Counted from the stretch's first letter, positions 44,956 to 54,313 are shown. The stretch: 64,000 nt of DNA from Fibrobacter succinogenes (GCA_902794535.1 CADBHQ010000002.1:62001-126000), one strand, 5' to 3'. Notes: generated from the letters alone by a model not told the origin. Translations and numbers: made by a program.

Positions 44956-45624
44956 ATGGACGGACAACAAAAGATGACATTCGAAGCATTTCGAGAATAC
45001 TTCGGAGAGCTTTCGGCAATTGACAAACGAAAGCCATTTACTGTCATGTTAAATCCAAACAGTCTGTCTTTTTCATCCTCAATCGACTATAGTGATTATT
45101 GGTTCATAAATTACAGCGTTTACAAATCACAATCAGCACCAACCATTTCTATTCCGACAATTTTTTTCGATACGACAGGAGTTGTCCCCAAAGAAGAATG
45201 GCCCCAAGGCTGTTCAACCATCAAGCAGATGGTAACTAAATTAAAAAATGTCGTTTACGACACCGATGACGAATCACACCAGCCGCCCGTCGTAAAATTA
45301 ACCTGGGGCGACTACACCTATACAGTACGAGTTACAAAATTCGATGTCAAGTATACCCTATTCAACGTAACCGGCGAACCCGTTCGAGCTGAAGTATCTA
45401 TTGGAGCTAAATATTTTTATCACGATTGGAAAAATACAGAAAAGAAATCCCCGGACTTAACGCACCTTGTAGAAGTTAAAGCTGGCGACACGCTCCCGCT
45501 TATGTGCGACCGAGTCTACAACGATTCTTCGTACTACCTTCAAATTGCACGAATCAACGGACTCACCAATTTCAGAAATTTAAAACCTGGAACCATGTTG
45601 GAATTTCCACCGATTAGGGATTAA
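44956..45624 (+). CDS. eCIS baseplate protein with LysM domain (Afp7/Pvc7-like)
   Basis: The 222-residue protein begins with the tube-like fold (PFTVMLNPNSLSFSSSIDYSDYW; VVKLTWGDYTYTVRVTKFDVKYTLFNVTGEPVRAEVSIGAKY) and ends in a LysM domain (LVEVKAGDTLPLMCDRVYNDSSYYLQIARINGLTNFRNLKPGTMLEFP). This layout is that of Afp7/Pvc7, which joins tube and spike in the baseplate. It sits between the DUF5908 and hub genes, as in known loci. Confidence 0.92.
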   Translation: MDGQQKMTFEAFREYFGELSAIDKRKPFTVMLNPNSLSFSSSIDYSDYWFINYSVYKSQSAPTISIPTIFFDTTGVVPKEEWPQGCSTIKQMVTKLKNVVYDTDDESHQPPVVKLTWGDYTYTVRVTKFDVKYTLFNVTGEPVRAEVSIGAKYFYHDWKNTEKKSPDLTHLVEVKAGDTLPLMCDRVYNDSSYYLQIARINGLTNFRNLKPGTMLEFPPIRD

Positions 45625-45627
45625 TAT

Positions 45628-46881
45628 ATGCCAGAATCACCATTGAAAAATACCGGCGGAGTTGTTGAATGCGTTTTATTTTGCAAGGGCAAAGCATTGC
45701 CATCGACCGCGCAAATTGTTACGGCCGACGTGGATTACCGAATCAACAGTATTCCTAAAGCGACCATCACCATTGCTGACGGTGACATGCCTACCGGCAA
45801 ATTCAACCTGTGCGAGGGAGACCAATTAAAGCCCGGCGAAGAAATAGAACTGAAAGCTGGCTACTCAACAGATCTTAATTCCATTTTTAAGGGCGTAATC
45901 ACACGTCTTGGAATTTCGGTATCAGAAGACGGCAAGAGTTGCACCAAAATAGAGTGTCGACACAAAGCCATCGCTCTCACCGAATCGAGACATAACGCCA
46001 ACTACCAAAATAAAAGCGACGATGACATTATCAGCGCCTTAGCTTCAAAATGCGGTGTCAATTCTTCTATTGGCGGCGGGCCCCATAAAGAACTGATGCA
46101 ATACTACTGTACTGACTGGGACTTTATCATGACCCGCGCCGAAGCGAACGGTTGCTGGCTGCTTGCCGACCAAAGCGGTACCACCATAGAACCTATCGCA
46201 GCCAAAGGAAATTCAGAACTTTCACTCACTTGGGGCACAGACATTATCGAATTCAACGCAAGTGTCAATTCAGAACACCAAGTGCAAAATGTAGAAGCCA
46301 GATCTTGGGACATTACCAAGCAAGAAATGATTTCCAATAAATCGGGCGCACAGTCTGTGCAAACGCAGGGGAACTTGAGTTCTAGCGACCTTGCAAAGGC
46401 ACTTTCTATATCCGACCAGGTTCTACAAATCAATTCTCAAGTCGACAAAGGTATTTTGGGCACTTGGGCAAAAGCCGAACAATTAAAAAACGAACTTTCA
46501 CGAATCAGCGGCAGCGTCAAATGCACCGGCAACGTGAAGGCGAATTTAGGCAAAATGGTAAAACTCGATTACTTGGGATCGCGATTCAATGGCGATGCAC
46601 TTGTATCAGGAATTCACCATCACATGGAAATCGGTTCATGGACAACGACCCTTTCTTTTGGAATGAAAAAGGAATGGTATGTCGAAAAGTTCAACACCAT
46701 GGCACCGACGGCAGCAGGCTACAACTGCGGCATTACAGGGCTTTTAACGGGAATCGTTCTCCAAATCAGCGATGATCCCGACCAGCTCACGAACAAGAGG
46801 GCGTATGGGCCCGCTTTGGAGTCCCTTACGCTTCGGAAGGATACGGGAGCCTGTTTTACCCCGAAGTCAACGACGAAGTGA
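45628..46881 (+). CDS. eCIS hub (VgrG/Afp8-like), N-terminal part before a frameshift
   Basis: The 417-residue frame is a gp27-like hub: VTADVDYRINSIPKATITIADGD, GEEIELKAGYSTDLNSIFKGVITRLGI, CTKIECRHKAIALTESRHNANYQNKSDDDIISALASKCG and YYCTDWDFIMTRAEANGCWLLAD. It reaches the OB-fold start GLLTGIVLQISDDPD (about residues 371-385), then leaves the family pattern and ends after 32 unrelated residues. Family-like sequence resumes in the -1 frame (see the next entry). I infer that a small deletion or sequence error splits the gene. Confidence 0.9.
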   Translation: MPESPLKNTGGVVECVLFCKGKALPSTAQIVTADVDYRINSIPKATITIADGDMPTGKFNLCEGDQLKPGEEIELKAGYSTDLNSIFKGVITRLGISVSEDGKSCTKIECRHKAIALTESRHNANYQNKSDDDIISALASKCGVNSSIGGGPHKELMQYYCTDWDFIMTRAEANGCWLLADQSGTTIEPIAAKGNSELSLTWGTDIIEFNASVNSEHQVQNVEARSWDITKQEMISNKSGAQSVQTQGNLSSSDLAKALSISDQVLQINSQVDKGILGTWAKAEQLKNELSRISGSVKCTGNVKANLGKMVKLDYLGSRFNGDALVSGIHHHMEIGSWTTTLSFGMKKEWYVEKFNTMAPTAAGYNCGITGLLTGIVLQISDDPDQLTNKRAYGPALESLTLRKDTGACFTPKSTTK

Positions 46882-47375
46882 TTCTTGGATTCTTTAACGG
46901 AGACCCTTCTAGCCCCGTGATTCTCGGGAGCCTGTACAGTTCCAAGCGGCAAGTTCCGCAGGAGCTTGAGAAAAAGAACAACACCAAGCAATTGCTAACT
47001 CGCGAAAAACTGAGCGTCACTTTTGACGAAGAAAAGAAATCGATTACGGTTACGACTCCCGGAAATAGGAAAGTCGTTCTGGATGACGATGGCAAAAAAA
47101 TAACCCTAGAAGATCCCAACGGAAACAAGGTCGAGATGTCCGATAGCGGAATCAATCTCGAAACCAAAAAGGACGTTACCGTCAAAGCAACAGGAAAGTT
47201 CAAAGTCGACGCCAAGGGCGGTATTGAACTCAAATCGACCTCAGACTTGAAAGCCGAAGGATTAAACGTAGAAATCAAAGCAAAAGTCGGGCTTAAAGCG
47301 CAAGGGACCGCAACAGCAGAATTTTCAGCATCAGGGCAAACCACCGTCAAGGGCGCCATGGTCATGATCAACTAA
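46878..47375 (+). CDS. eCIS spike (VgrG/gp5-like), C-terminal part after the frameshift
   Basis: The 165-residue frame from GTG 46878 contains ILGFFNGDPSSPVILGSLYSSKRQVP, the end of the VgrG OB-fold, then a beta-helix needle of short repeats (KKITLEDPNGNKVEMSDSGINLETKKDVTVKATGKFKVDAKGGIELKSTSDLKAEGLNVEIKAK). Family-like sequence in this frame starts earlier, from about 46782 (EQEGVWARFGVPYASEGYGSLFYPEVNDEV), after a TGA at 46773-46775, so the natural protein was one hub-spike chain. GTG 46878 overlaps the upstream stop (GTGA), so a separate C-terminal piece could be translated by coupling. Confidence 0.85.
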   Translation: MILGFFNGDPSSPVILGSLYSSKRQVPQELEKKNNTKQLLTREKLSVTFDEEKKSITVTTPGNRKVVLDDDGKKITLEDPNGNKVEMSDSGINLETKKDVTVKATGKFKVDAKGGIELKSTSDLKAEGLNVEIKAKVGLKAQGTATAEFSASGQTTVKGAMVMIN

Positions 47376-47387
47376 AGGAAACACAAG

Positions 47388-47687
47388 ATGCCTCCAGCAG
47401 CAAGACTTACAGATATGCACACATGCCCCATGCAAACGCCCGGAACCCCGCCCGTGCCGCACGTAGGTGGGCCCGTTGTGGGTCCCGGCGTTCCGACCGT
47501 GTTGATCGGGGGCATGCCCGCAGCTGTCATGGGTGACAGCTGCGTATGCGTGGGGCCGCCTGACACCATTATCAAAGGATCCGCCACAGTCATGATTGGC
47601 AAAAAGCCGGCCGCACGCATGGGCGATTCTACCGCGCACGGCGGCACAATCGCCCTGGGATGCCCCACGGTGCAAATCGGAGGTTAA
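47388..47687 (+). CDS. eCIS PAAR tip protein
   Basis: The 99-residue protein is a PAAR-repeat cone: MPPAARLTDMHTCPM at the start, VPHVGGPVVGPGVPTVLIGGMPAAVMGDSCVC, IKGSATVMIGKKPAARMGDSTAHGGTIALGCPTVQIGG. The histidine and cysteine residues that hold the tip metal are at H11, C13 and the late HGG and C. It sharpens the spike for membrane penetration. Only the PAAR fold is present, with no toxin extension. AAAGGAAA precedes the start. Confidence 0.95.
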   Translation: MPPAARLTDMHTCPMQTPGTPPVPHVGGPVVGPGVPTVLIGGMPAAVMGDSCVCVGPPDTIIKGSATVMIGKKPAARMGDSTAHGGTIALGCPTVQIGG

Positions 47688-48092
47688 ATGAGCGCACTCA
47701 CCTTTTTAGGCCGCGGATGGAAATTCCCGCTCAAATTCGAGAATGGCGCAGTCGCCATGTCTGAAGCCGATGAAGACATCGACGAAAGCCTGCGCATTTT
47801 GCTCGGGACCTACCCCGGTGAGCGCCTGATGCGCCCGACTTTTGGCTGTCGCCTGCGCGACTATTGCTTTGGCGATTACGGCGAAAACACCCTCGCACGA
47901 ATCAAAGAAGAAATCGAGCGCGCCATATCCAATTTCGAGCCGCGAGTCGAAATTGAAAACATTGACACCAAAATGAATTTAACAGAGGACGTTCTAGAAA
48001 TCAATATCATTTACAAGGTGATTGCCACCAACAGCCGCCGTAATTTAGTTTACCCGTTTTACATAAACGAAGGTACAGACGTTACAATTTAA
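47688..48092 (+). CDS. eCIS baseplate gp25-like protein (Afp9-like)
   Basis: The 134-residue protein matches the GPW/gp25 family: FLGRGWKFPLKFENGAVAMSEADEDIDESLRILLGTYPGERLMRPTFGCRLRDYCFGDYGENTLARIKEEIERAISNFEPRVEIENI. The ERLMRPTFGC segment is the family core. It forms part of the baseplate wedge and nucleates sheath assembly. The start follows the PAAR stop without a gap. Confidence 0.95.
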   Translation: MSALTFLGRGWKFPLKFENGAVAMSEADEDIDESLRILLGTYPGERLMRPTFGCRLRDYCFGDYGENTLARIKEEIERAISNFEPRVEIENIDTKMNLTEDVLEINIIYKVIATNSRRNLVYPFYINEGTDVTI

Positions 48093-48102
48093 GGGAATAT
48101 TC

Positions 48103-51100
48103 GTGAATCGAAGCATCTTTGTCAGCGAAGGGTTAAGCCAAGAGGCCCGCAAGTTCAAGGAACTTGCGCAAGGTTTTGTCGCTATTAACGACATGACCCT
48201 TCAGCAGCTGCTCGAAAAAATCTGCGAATACGAACAGGAACGCGAAAGCACCCCGATTATAAACAAAGAAGACATTCCCCTTCTTGCAAATGCGATTGAA
48301 TTTGAATCTGACGGCAACACGGAACCTTCAAAAGCTCTTTACGCCGTCGTCGCAAAACTCTTAGGCCGAATTCAGGAACGTTTAAACCAGCTGCCCGATC
48401 GCCGCATTGATTTTTATTTTCACAAGGTATTAGGTCAAAAGCCAAACGAAGCTCATGGGGATCATGCCCACGTTGTTATTCCCGTAGAATCAAGCGGATT
48501 CCGGCACAAGCTTTTAAAGGGAGCACGCTTTATCGCAGGCACTAATGAAAACGGCGAACCCATCGAATACAAATCCGTAAACGATGTTGAACTAAATGAC
48601 ATTCAGGTGCAAAAAATCTACACCTTGGCCGTTCCCGAAAATGGAATTCCCACGGTCACCGACATTCCGGTATACACGCCGGCACAGGCTCTCGAAAGTA
48701 AAGACCCTACCCCGTATCCACTTTTTGGACTCACCCGCTCTGGCGACCGATCGGCCGCCTCACAAAACGCTCGTATCGGTTTAGCAGTATCCTCCAGACT
48801 GCTTTACCTGAACGATGGTATCCGACGTATTAAAGTAAAAATCTTCTTCGATACCGAAAGCGTCAAAGGAACCCTCCTCGAAAAGGGCCAGTCGCCAGAG
48901 CAATTTATTAAGTTTTTCGAAAACGCCTTCCGCATTTCGCTTTCGACAGCAGAAGGCTGGTACGATGTTGAAGGCTATCAGCTAGATTCGAACCTTCTTG
49001 ACTCGCGCACTGAGCAGAATTGTATTGGGCTGACCATACAGCTTTCGGAAATGGTTCCGCCGATTGTGAACTGCGATCCGGCCATACATGGAGCCGAATT
49101 CGACATGCAAGGCCCTGCGATGAAAATCATCGTTATGCCGCGTACCTCTTACAATTCTTGGAATACGCTCCGAAAGCTTAAACTGCGCAAAATTTCATTG
49201 CAAGCCAAAGTCACCGGCAGCCGTCGGCTGGCACTCAGCAACGATATCGGCCCGCTTGCAACAAGCGCCCCTGTGCAGCCCTTTGGCCCCTTGCCCGCCG
49301 TAGGCAACTCCTTCATTGTCGGCTGCGAAGAAATTCGCGGAAAGAGACTTTCTGCATTTAGCATTCACGGCAATTGGCGCGGGCTACCTAACGTCAGAGA
49401 TTTTTGTGACTGGTACAGACTATACCCCGAAGCCCCGCTAACCCGCGATTTTAAAGTGGGCGTAAGCGCCCTTTTGGGAGGCACTTGGTACCCGTTCAGT
49501 TCGCAAGCCGCCATCGAGCAAAAGCTTTTCCAAATCGAGCCCGACAAAATTTCAGACCAATTTTATTTGTCGTGCGACGACGTTCTCGGAGGCTGTTCTG
49601 CAAGCCAGACCTACGATGCCGAAAATTTTGAATACACACCCAGCGCCCGCGACGGATTTTTCAAAATAAAACTGATATCGCCCGAAAAAGGCTTTATGCA
49701 TCAGGAATATTCAAAAGTCCTTTGCGGGAACTTGATGCAACAGGCCATCAAAAAGAATTTCGGTCAAGACTTTAATTTACCGCAACAGCCTTATACGCCG
49801 GAACTTGAAAACCTGTCGATTGACTACACCGCGACAGCAGAAATTAACTTGCGACATTCCGACAACAGCGATGGCGATTTCATTTACTTGCGCCCATGGG
49901 GCGTTAGCAAAAGATCGCAATTGCAGCTAGAAGGCGGCGCATTGCTCTTAGGGCTTGCCAATGCCAAGGCCGCCAAGAGCGTCAACCTGTATTTCGTATT
50001 AAATCGCGATTCCGATTACATTTACAACAACGAAGACTGCACCTACACTTGGTCTTACTTGGGCGCTAACGGCTGGACAAAGCTCCCTGCCGACAACATT
50101 CTATACAATACAACCGCCCACTTTACCACATCGGGAATTGTTTCGCTCACGCTCCCAAAAGATTTCCAGACCGATTCGCCGCTAATGCCCGAAGGGCTAT
50201 GCTGGTTGCGCCTAGAAGCCCAAAAGTGCTGGAGGCATTGCAGCCGTCTGTTTGCGGTGTATGCACAAGGCATCGAAGTCATGCGCTGCAGCGGATTTGG
50301 AACCAAGGAAAGTTTCAAGCATTGCAAGCCCGGAACCATTAACGAACTCGCCCAAAGTATTAGCGGCTTTTCGCAGGTTTTCCAGCTCGAAGAATCTTTT
50401 GGCGGCGAACCTGAAGAAAACCAGAGCGAAATGCGGACACGAGTTGCAGAATACCTGTACCACCGTGACCGCGCCTTGACCGCAAAAGACTGCGAAAAAC
50501 TGATTTTAGAGCAATTCCCCGAGGTGCACCTTGTCAAGTGCTTTGCTTGCCTAGACCCCGAAAAACCAGACGTTCCGACTCCCGGACAAATCCTTGTTGT
50601 ACCTGTATCGTCTTTGTTCGACGACGGTCGCCGTGTATGGGACCCATGCCTTAGCGGAAAAACCCTAGAAGACATCAAAATCTTTTTGAGCCAAAGGACC
50701 TCTTCTTTCTCAAAAATCTCGGTCATGAACCCGTTATTCGAAAAAATTCAAATCCGCTGCAATGTGGATTTTATCAACGGAATCGACGAGGGCGAGCGCC
50801 TTTTAGACCTAAACAAAGTAATCAATCGTTTTCTATCGCCGTGGAGCAATTCCCACCCCGAGCACTTTTTCGGATGGTCGCTCAACAAGCAACACCTTTT
50901 AGCACTTATCGAAAGTTTGCCCTATGTCAAGGCCGTCAGCGACTTCACGGTACTCAGAATTTGTTCGAAAGACAACTGCAATTATAACATGGAGGAATCC
51001 GACAAAAAGAATATTGGCTATATTCAAGGAACATATCCCTGGAGTATTCTCACGCCTATGAAAAGACATTTTATAAACGTCGTTGCCGAAATAGAAGAAT

Positions 51101-51177
51101 CCAGAGATATCACAGTCGGCTTCGGCGATCTAGAAATAGGCTCAACATTCATTATTCAACGGAGAAACAATGGCTAA
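48103..51177 (+). CDS. eCIS baseplate J-like protein (Afp11-like)
   Basis: The 1024-residue protein starts at GTG 48103 after AAGGGAA. The N-terminal region (about 1-120) is helical with RRIDFYFHKVLGQKPNEAHGDHAHVVI. The middle is long and beta-rich. Residues about 740-830 hold the gp47/baseplate J core (FQLEESFGGEPEENQSEMRTRVAEYLYHRDRALTAKDCEKLILEQFPEVHLVKCFACLDPE), followed by ILVVPVSSLFDDGRR. This order is that of Afp11/Pvc11, the large wedge protein. The next gene begins eight bases before its stop. Confidence 0.92.
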   Translation: MNRSIFVSEGLSQEARKFKELAQGFVAINDMTLQQLLEKICEYEQERESTPIINKEDIPLLANAIEFESDGNTEPSKALYAVVAKLLGRIQERLNQLPDRRIDFYFHKVLGQKPNEAHGDHAHVVIPVESSGFRHKLLKGARFIAGTNENGEPIEYKSVNDVELNDIQVQKIYTLAVPENGIPTVTDIPVYTPAQALESKDPTPYPLFGLTRSGDRSAASQNARIGLAVSSRLLYLNDGIRRIKVKIFFDTESVKGTLLEKGQSPEQFIKFFENAFRISLSTAEGWYDVEGYQLDSNLLDSRTEQNCIGLTIQLSEMVPPIVNCDPAIHGAEFDMQGPAMKIIVMPRTSYNSWNTLRKLKLRKISLQAKVTGSRRLALSNDIGPLATSAPVQPFGPLPAVGNSFIVGCEEIRGKRLSAFSIHGNWRGLPNVRDFCDWYRLYPEAPLTRDFKVGVSALLGGTWYPFSSQAAIEQKLFQIEPDKISDQFYLSCDDVLGGCSASQTYDAENFEYTPSARDGFFKIKLISPEKGFMHQEYSKVLCGNLMQQAIKKNFGQDFNLPQQPYTPELENLSIDYTATAEINLRHSDNSDGDFIYLRPWGVSKRSQLQLEGGALLLGLANAKAAKSVNLYFVLNRDSDYIYNNEDCTYTWSYLGANGWTKLPADNILYNTTAHFTTSGIVSLTLPKDFQTDSPLMPEGLCWLRLEAQKCWRHCSRLFAVYAQGIEVMRCSGFGTKESFKHCKPGTINELAQSISGFSQVFQLEESFGGEPEENQSEMRTRVAEYLYHRDRALTAKDCEKLILEQFPEVHLVKCFACLDPEKPDVPTPGQILVVPVSSLFDDGRRVWDPCLSGKTLEDIKIFLSQRTSSFSKISVMNPLFEKIQIRCNVDFINGIDEGERLLDLNKVINRFLSPWSNSHPEHFFGWSLNKQHLLALIESLPYVKAVSDFTVLRICSKDNCNYNMEESDKKNIGYIQGTYPWSILTPMKRHFINVVAEIEESRDITVGFGDLEIGSTFIIQRRNNG

Positions 51178-51961
51178 ATTAAACCGCCCCCTGTTAAAAA
51201 ATCGCTTTAGAGCAGGTCAAATGCCCTGCGAAGAAGACTTTTATGACCTGATTGATTCCATGGTCAACGTGGAAGAAGAAGGCCTCGAAAGAACGCGCGA
51301 AACCGGACTCAAGATTTCGCAAATTACCGATTCGGGCAAGCTCATGAGTTTTTACGAAAACACAACCGAGGGCAACCCGTTCTGGCATACCGAAATTCGT
51401 AAGAATTCAAATGAAAATAAAAGCGGTCTGCACATAAGCACACCCGGCCTTGACGAATCGAAAAGCGTCATGTCTCTTATCGGCCCCACTGCTGACGAAC
51501 AAAGTAAAAAAACGTCTCTTGCAGTCGGTATTGGCACCCGCAAGCCCGAATGCGAACTCGACGTACACGGAGTCATTGCCTCGGAAGGCCGCATTGGTAA
51601 GGAAAACGAGAAATTCCCCGTTCCTACCGATGGAAATTGGCACGACATCACCAACGAAATGACCGGTTGCCAGGCGTTTGAAATTATAGCAGGAGCCGGT
51701 GGCCAAGAAGACGAAGGCCGTTTCGCACTTCTCCACGCTATAGCAGTCAATGTATTCAACTCGAACCCCGAAATTAACAAAACGCAATCTTATTACGGCG
51801 GACGCAGTTCGAAAGTCGAAATACGTTGGGTCAAAGGTTCCGATAAATACAGCTTTAAGTTGCAGCTCCGCGTACGCTGCGCCTACAAGAGCGGTTCCTT
51901 TGTACGCTACCGCATTACCAAGCTCTGGTACGACAACCTGATGGAAACAACCATTGATTAA
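51170..51961 (+). CDS. Possible eCIS fibre or baseplate accessory protein
   Basis: The 263-residue protein is encoded between the Afp11-like and Afp12-like genes with overlaps at both ends. Its N-terminus (LNRPLLKNRFRAGQMPCEEDFYDLIDSMVNVEEEG) looks like a particle attachment segment. The middle (SLAVGIGTRKPECELDVHGVIASEGRIG) is typical of phage and surface-protein fibre sequences. The C-terminal part (DGNWHDITNEMTGCQAFEIIAGAGG ... VRCAYKSGSFVRYRITKLWYDN) is a beta-rich domain that could be a receptor binder. It is the only fibre-like candidate in the operon. Confidence 0.65.
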   Translation: MAKLNRPLLKNRFRAGQMPCEEDFYDLIDSMVNVEEEGLERTRETGLKISQITDSGKLMSFYENTTEGNPFWHTEIRKNSNENKSGLHISTPGLDESKSVMSLIGPTADEQSKKTSLAVGIGTRKPECELDVHGVIASEGRIGKENEKFPVPTDGNWHDITNEMTGCQAFEIIAGAGGQEDEGRFALLHAIAVNVFNSNPEINKTQSYYGGRSSKVEIRWVKGSDKYSFKLQLRVRCAYKSGSFVRYRITKLWYDNLMETTID

Positions 51962-53249
51962 AACTGTTTCCAAAAATATGCAGCCCGATGGGCTCGATTA
52001 CGAGACGCTTCGCCTTGAAGGCATTCGCCTTATTCAAAAGTTGTGCGGTAATGTCTGGACCGACTTTAACCCGCACGACCCGGGCGTTACTATTCTCGAG
52101 CAAATCGTATTCGCGCTCACCGATTTGGGGTACAAGACCGGATTCGACATCGAATCCTTCTTGTGCACCCCAAGTGGCCGTATTGACTACAAACAAGAGG
52201 CCCTGTATACACGCGAAGAAGTCTTAAAGCAGTTCCCTGTTACCTGCGACGACTACGAGCAATTTTTCGCACGCGAACTCGACTGCACGAAAATCAACTT
52301 CTGCCAAAGCGCGCCTGGAATTTACGACGTTCGCATTTGGCCAAAAGCATCTTCTCCCGAAAAACTCGATTCGCTATTAAATCGCTTTTCTGCCCTCTGG
52401 CACGATTGGCGAAACCTCGGCGAAGCGGTAGAGAATATTTCGGTAGAGCCCAACGGTTCAGAACTTTCGCAAACGCGTTACGAGCTATTATTTGAGCCAC
52501 AGGAGCTAGAGCCCGTTTTGCTCCCATCTGGGGCGGCATGCGACTTTATGGACTTTTTCCCCTTAATCGAGCAATTCCCGTCCATATACCGCTACGGTTC
52601 TAGCGCAAGCGAACTCAAGAAATACCTTGAACCGATTGAAGTTCTTTTCAAGACATTCTTGCAGGCCATGCAAGATTTCGCCGAGAGTTTTTCGCTACAG
52701 GCACCTACAGCAGACTTTAACCGTTACAACCGCATTCTAGACCAAATGCTGGCCATGTACGGAGTCACATTCCCCGACGACCTATTCTTGCAGTTGCGCG
52801 GAATCAACCCTAACGAAAGCGAATTTCCCATTCTTCGCCAAAGGCTGCTACAATATAAAATCTGCTACTTGATGCATTTGCCGGAACTCCACTTGCACCG
52901 CTGCGGAAAGTGGTGGAAACTGCGTATCGAAATCATGCTCGGGTTGACAAGCCTGAAAAAAGCCCCGCTCATGCGCATGCATGTGCTAGACGGCATTTTC
53001 ACCAAAAACGCATTTGGCAAGGTGTTTATCGTTTGGTCATCGGAGACTCCGTTCACCAACACCGAAGAAAAACAAAAAGGCATCGAACGCTTTATTCGCG
53101 ACGAACTGCCCGCCCACTTGTGCCCCGTCTTTTACTGGGTACACACTCGTGAAGTTCTTTCGTTTATCAAATGCAGGACTCACATCCTAGCACTTGAAAA
53201 CTGGCTCGAGGAACATAAAGGCCGAATTTCGGAGGCATTATGGCTGTAG
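51954..53249 (+). CDS. eCIS baseplate protein (Afp12-like)
   Basis: The 431-residue product contains GNVWTDFNPHDPGVTILEQIVFALTDLGYKTGFDIESFL, the hallmark start of Afp12-type wedge proteins, and later HLPELHLHRCGKWWKLRIEIMLGLT. I kept the TTG start 51954, which overlaps the previous gene by eight bases and has GGAAAC upstream; ATG 51978 is the alternative and would remove eight residues. The C-terminal part (CPVFYWVHTREVLSFIKCRTHILALENWLEEHKG) is helical. Together with the J-like protein it should form the wedge. Confidence 0.88.
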   Translation: MIKTVSKNMQPDGLDYETLRLEGIRLIQKLCGNVWTDFNPHDPGVTILEQIVFALTDLGYKTGFDIESFLCTPSGRIDYKQEALYTREEVLKQFPVTCDDYEQFFARELDCTKINFCQSAPGIYDVRIWPKASSPEKLDSLLNRFSALWHDWRNLGEAVENISVEPNGSELSQTRYELLFEPQELEPVLLPSGAACDFMDFFPLIEQFPSIYRYGSSASELKKYLEPIEVLFKTFLQAMQDFAESFSLQAPTADFNRYNRILDQMLAMYGVTFPDDLFLQLRGINPNESEFPILRQRLLQYKICYLMHLPELHLHRCGKWWKLRIEIMLGLTSLKKAPLMRMHVLDGIFTKNAFGKVFIVWSSETPFTNTEEKQKGIERFIRDELPAHLCPVFYWVHTREVLSFIKCRTHILALENWLEEHKGRISEALWL

Positions 53250-54310
53250 AGCAAATCAACAAAATAGACGATATGACTCTAGATTTGGTTTGCAGTAGCC
53301 GCGAACAAGCCGCCACCATTGAAGGTGCGCTCTACGATTTTGCACGCCACGATTTAATCGAAGCCATCGATGCCACGCTAAAAGAAATCGCCCCCGAAGA
53401 CGAAGATTATATCATCGAAAACTTGGAAATTGACCTCGGGAGCATTCCCTCTCAAAATCCGCTGGACCATATTCGCAGGGCTTTACCGCAGGCCATCGCT
53501 AACAAAGTCAAAATCCAAATTCTCGAAAACAAGTGCACCCCCGTCGCCAAGATTCTGCAAGATTCATGCAGCCGCGGGCTCCCCTTGCAAAAATCGGCAA
53601 CGATTGAAAGCGATATCCGCAAGCGCATTGCCGAATGGTGCGAACAGCACGCCGGCGAAAAATTCGAACCGCTGCAAGTCGCAGAAACAGTCCTCAAGCA
53701 GCTCCACGCGCAAAATCCTGGACTCGACATCAGGCAAATTGCCTGCAATACATTCGAAAAATTAAAGAACCTCGGCAAAAAAGACATCGCAGCCCCCAAG
53801 GCAAAACTCGCGCACGCCGGCGATTGCGGCATAGTACTGCTCGCCCCATACATTCCCATGCTTTTCGAAAAGACAGGCTGCACGCACGCAGGCCAATTCA
53901 GCGACAACACGCAAAGAGCCTTGGCCGTCTCTGTATTGAGTTTCACAATATACGGGCGCTACACGCCCCCACCCGCAGACAATTCAGTCATCGAACTGCT
54001 CTGCGGCATCGACACAAGCAACCCGCTCACCGAAATGCCCATTCTTTCAAGCGAACAGAAAAACATCGCCGAAAGCCTTTTGAACGGAGTCATTACCAAC
54101 TGGAGCGCCATCGGGCATACATCGCCAGATGGGTTGCGGTCTTCTTTCTTGATTCGCGACGGAATCTTGACAACCGAAGACAACGGGCCACACCTGAAAA
54201 TCACCCCGATGGCATTCGACATTCTGCTCGACAAATTGCCTTGGAGCTACACGACTGTCAAGCTCCCTTGGCAAAAAACACCTTTACATGTGACTTGGCG
54301 CGAGAGGTAA
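53240..54310 (+). CDS. Short eCIS tape-measure-family protein (Afp14-like)
   Basis: The 356-residue protein has the C-terminal pattern of the contractile injection system tape measure family: DCGIVLLAPYIPMLFEKTGC, LLCGIDTSNPLTEMPILSSEQKNIAESLLNGVITNWSAIGHTSPDGLRSSFLIRDGIL, and MAFDILLDKLPWSYTTVKLPWQKTPLHVTW. The N-terminal part begins INKIDDMTLDLVCSSREQAATIEGALYDFARHDLIEAIDATLKEIAPEDEDYIIENLEIDLGSI. At 356 residues it has only a short central region and may define a short tube or act mainly in assembly. It overlaps its neighbour by ten bases. Confidence 0.87.
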   Translation: MAVEQINKIDDMTLDLVCSSREQAATIEGALYDFARHDLIEAIDATLKEIAPEDEDYIIENLEIDLGSIPSQNPLDHIRRALPQAIANKVKIQILENKCTPVAKILQDSCSRGLPLQKSATIESDIRKRIAEWCEQHAGEKFEPLQVAETVLKQLHAQNPGLDIRQIACNTFEKLKNLGKKDIAAPKAKLAHAGDCGIVLLAPYIPMLFEKTGCTHAGQFSDNTQRALAVSVLSFTIYGRYTPPPADNSVIELLCGIDTSNPLTEMPILSSEQKNIAESLLNGVITNWSAIGHTSPDGLRSSFLIRDGILTTEDNGPHLKITPMAFDILLDKLPWSYTTVKLPWQKTPLHVTWRER

Positions 54311-54313
54311 GAA

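Noticed and set aside
46776-46802. Programmed -1 ribosomal frameshift in the spike gene
   Set aside because: There is no X-XXY-YYZ slippery heptamer in the window where the shift must occur, and some family sequence seems missing, so a deletion or error is more likely.
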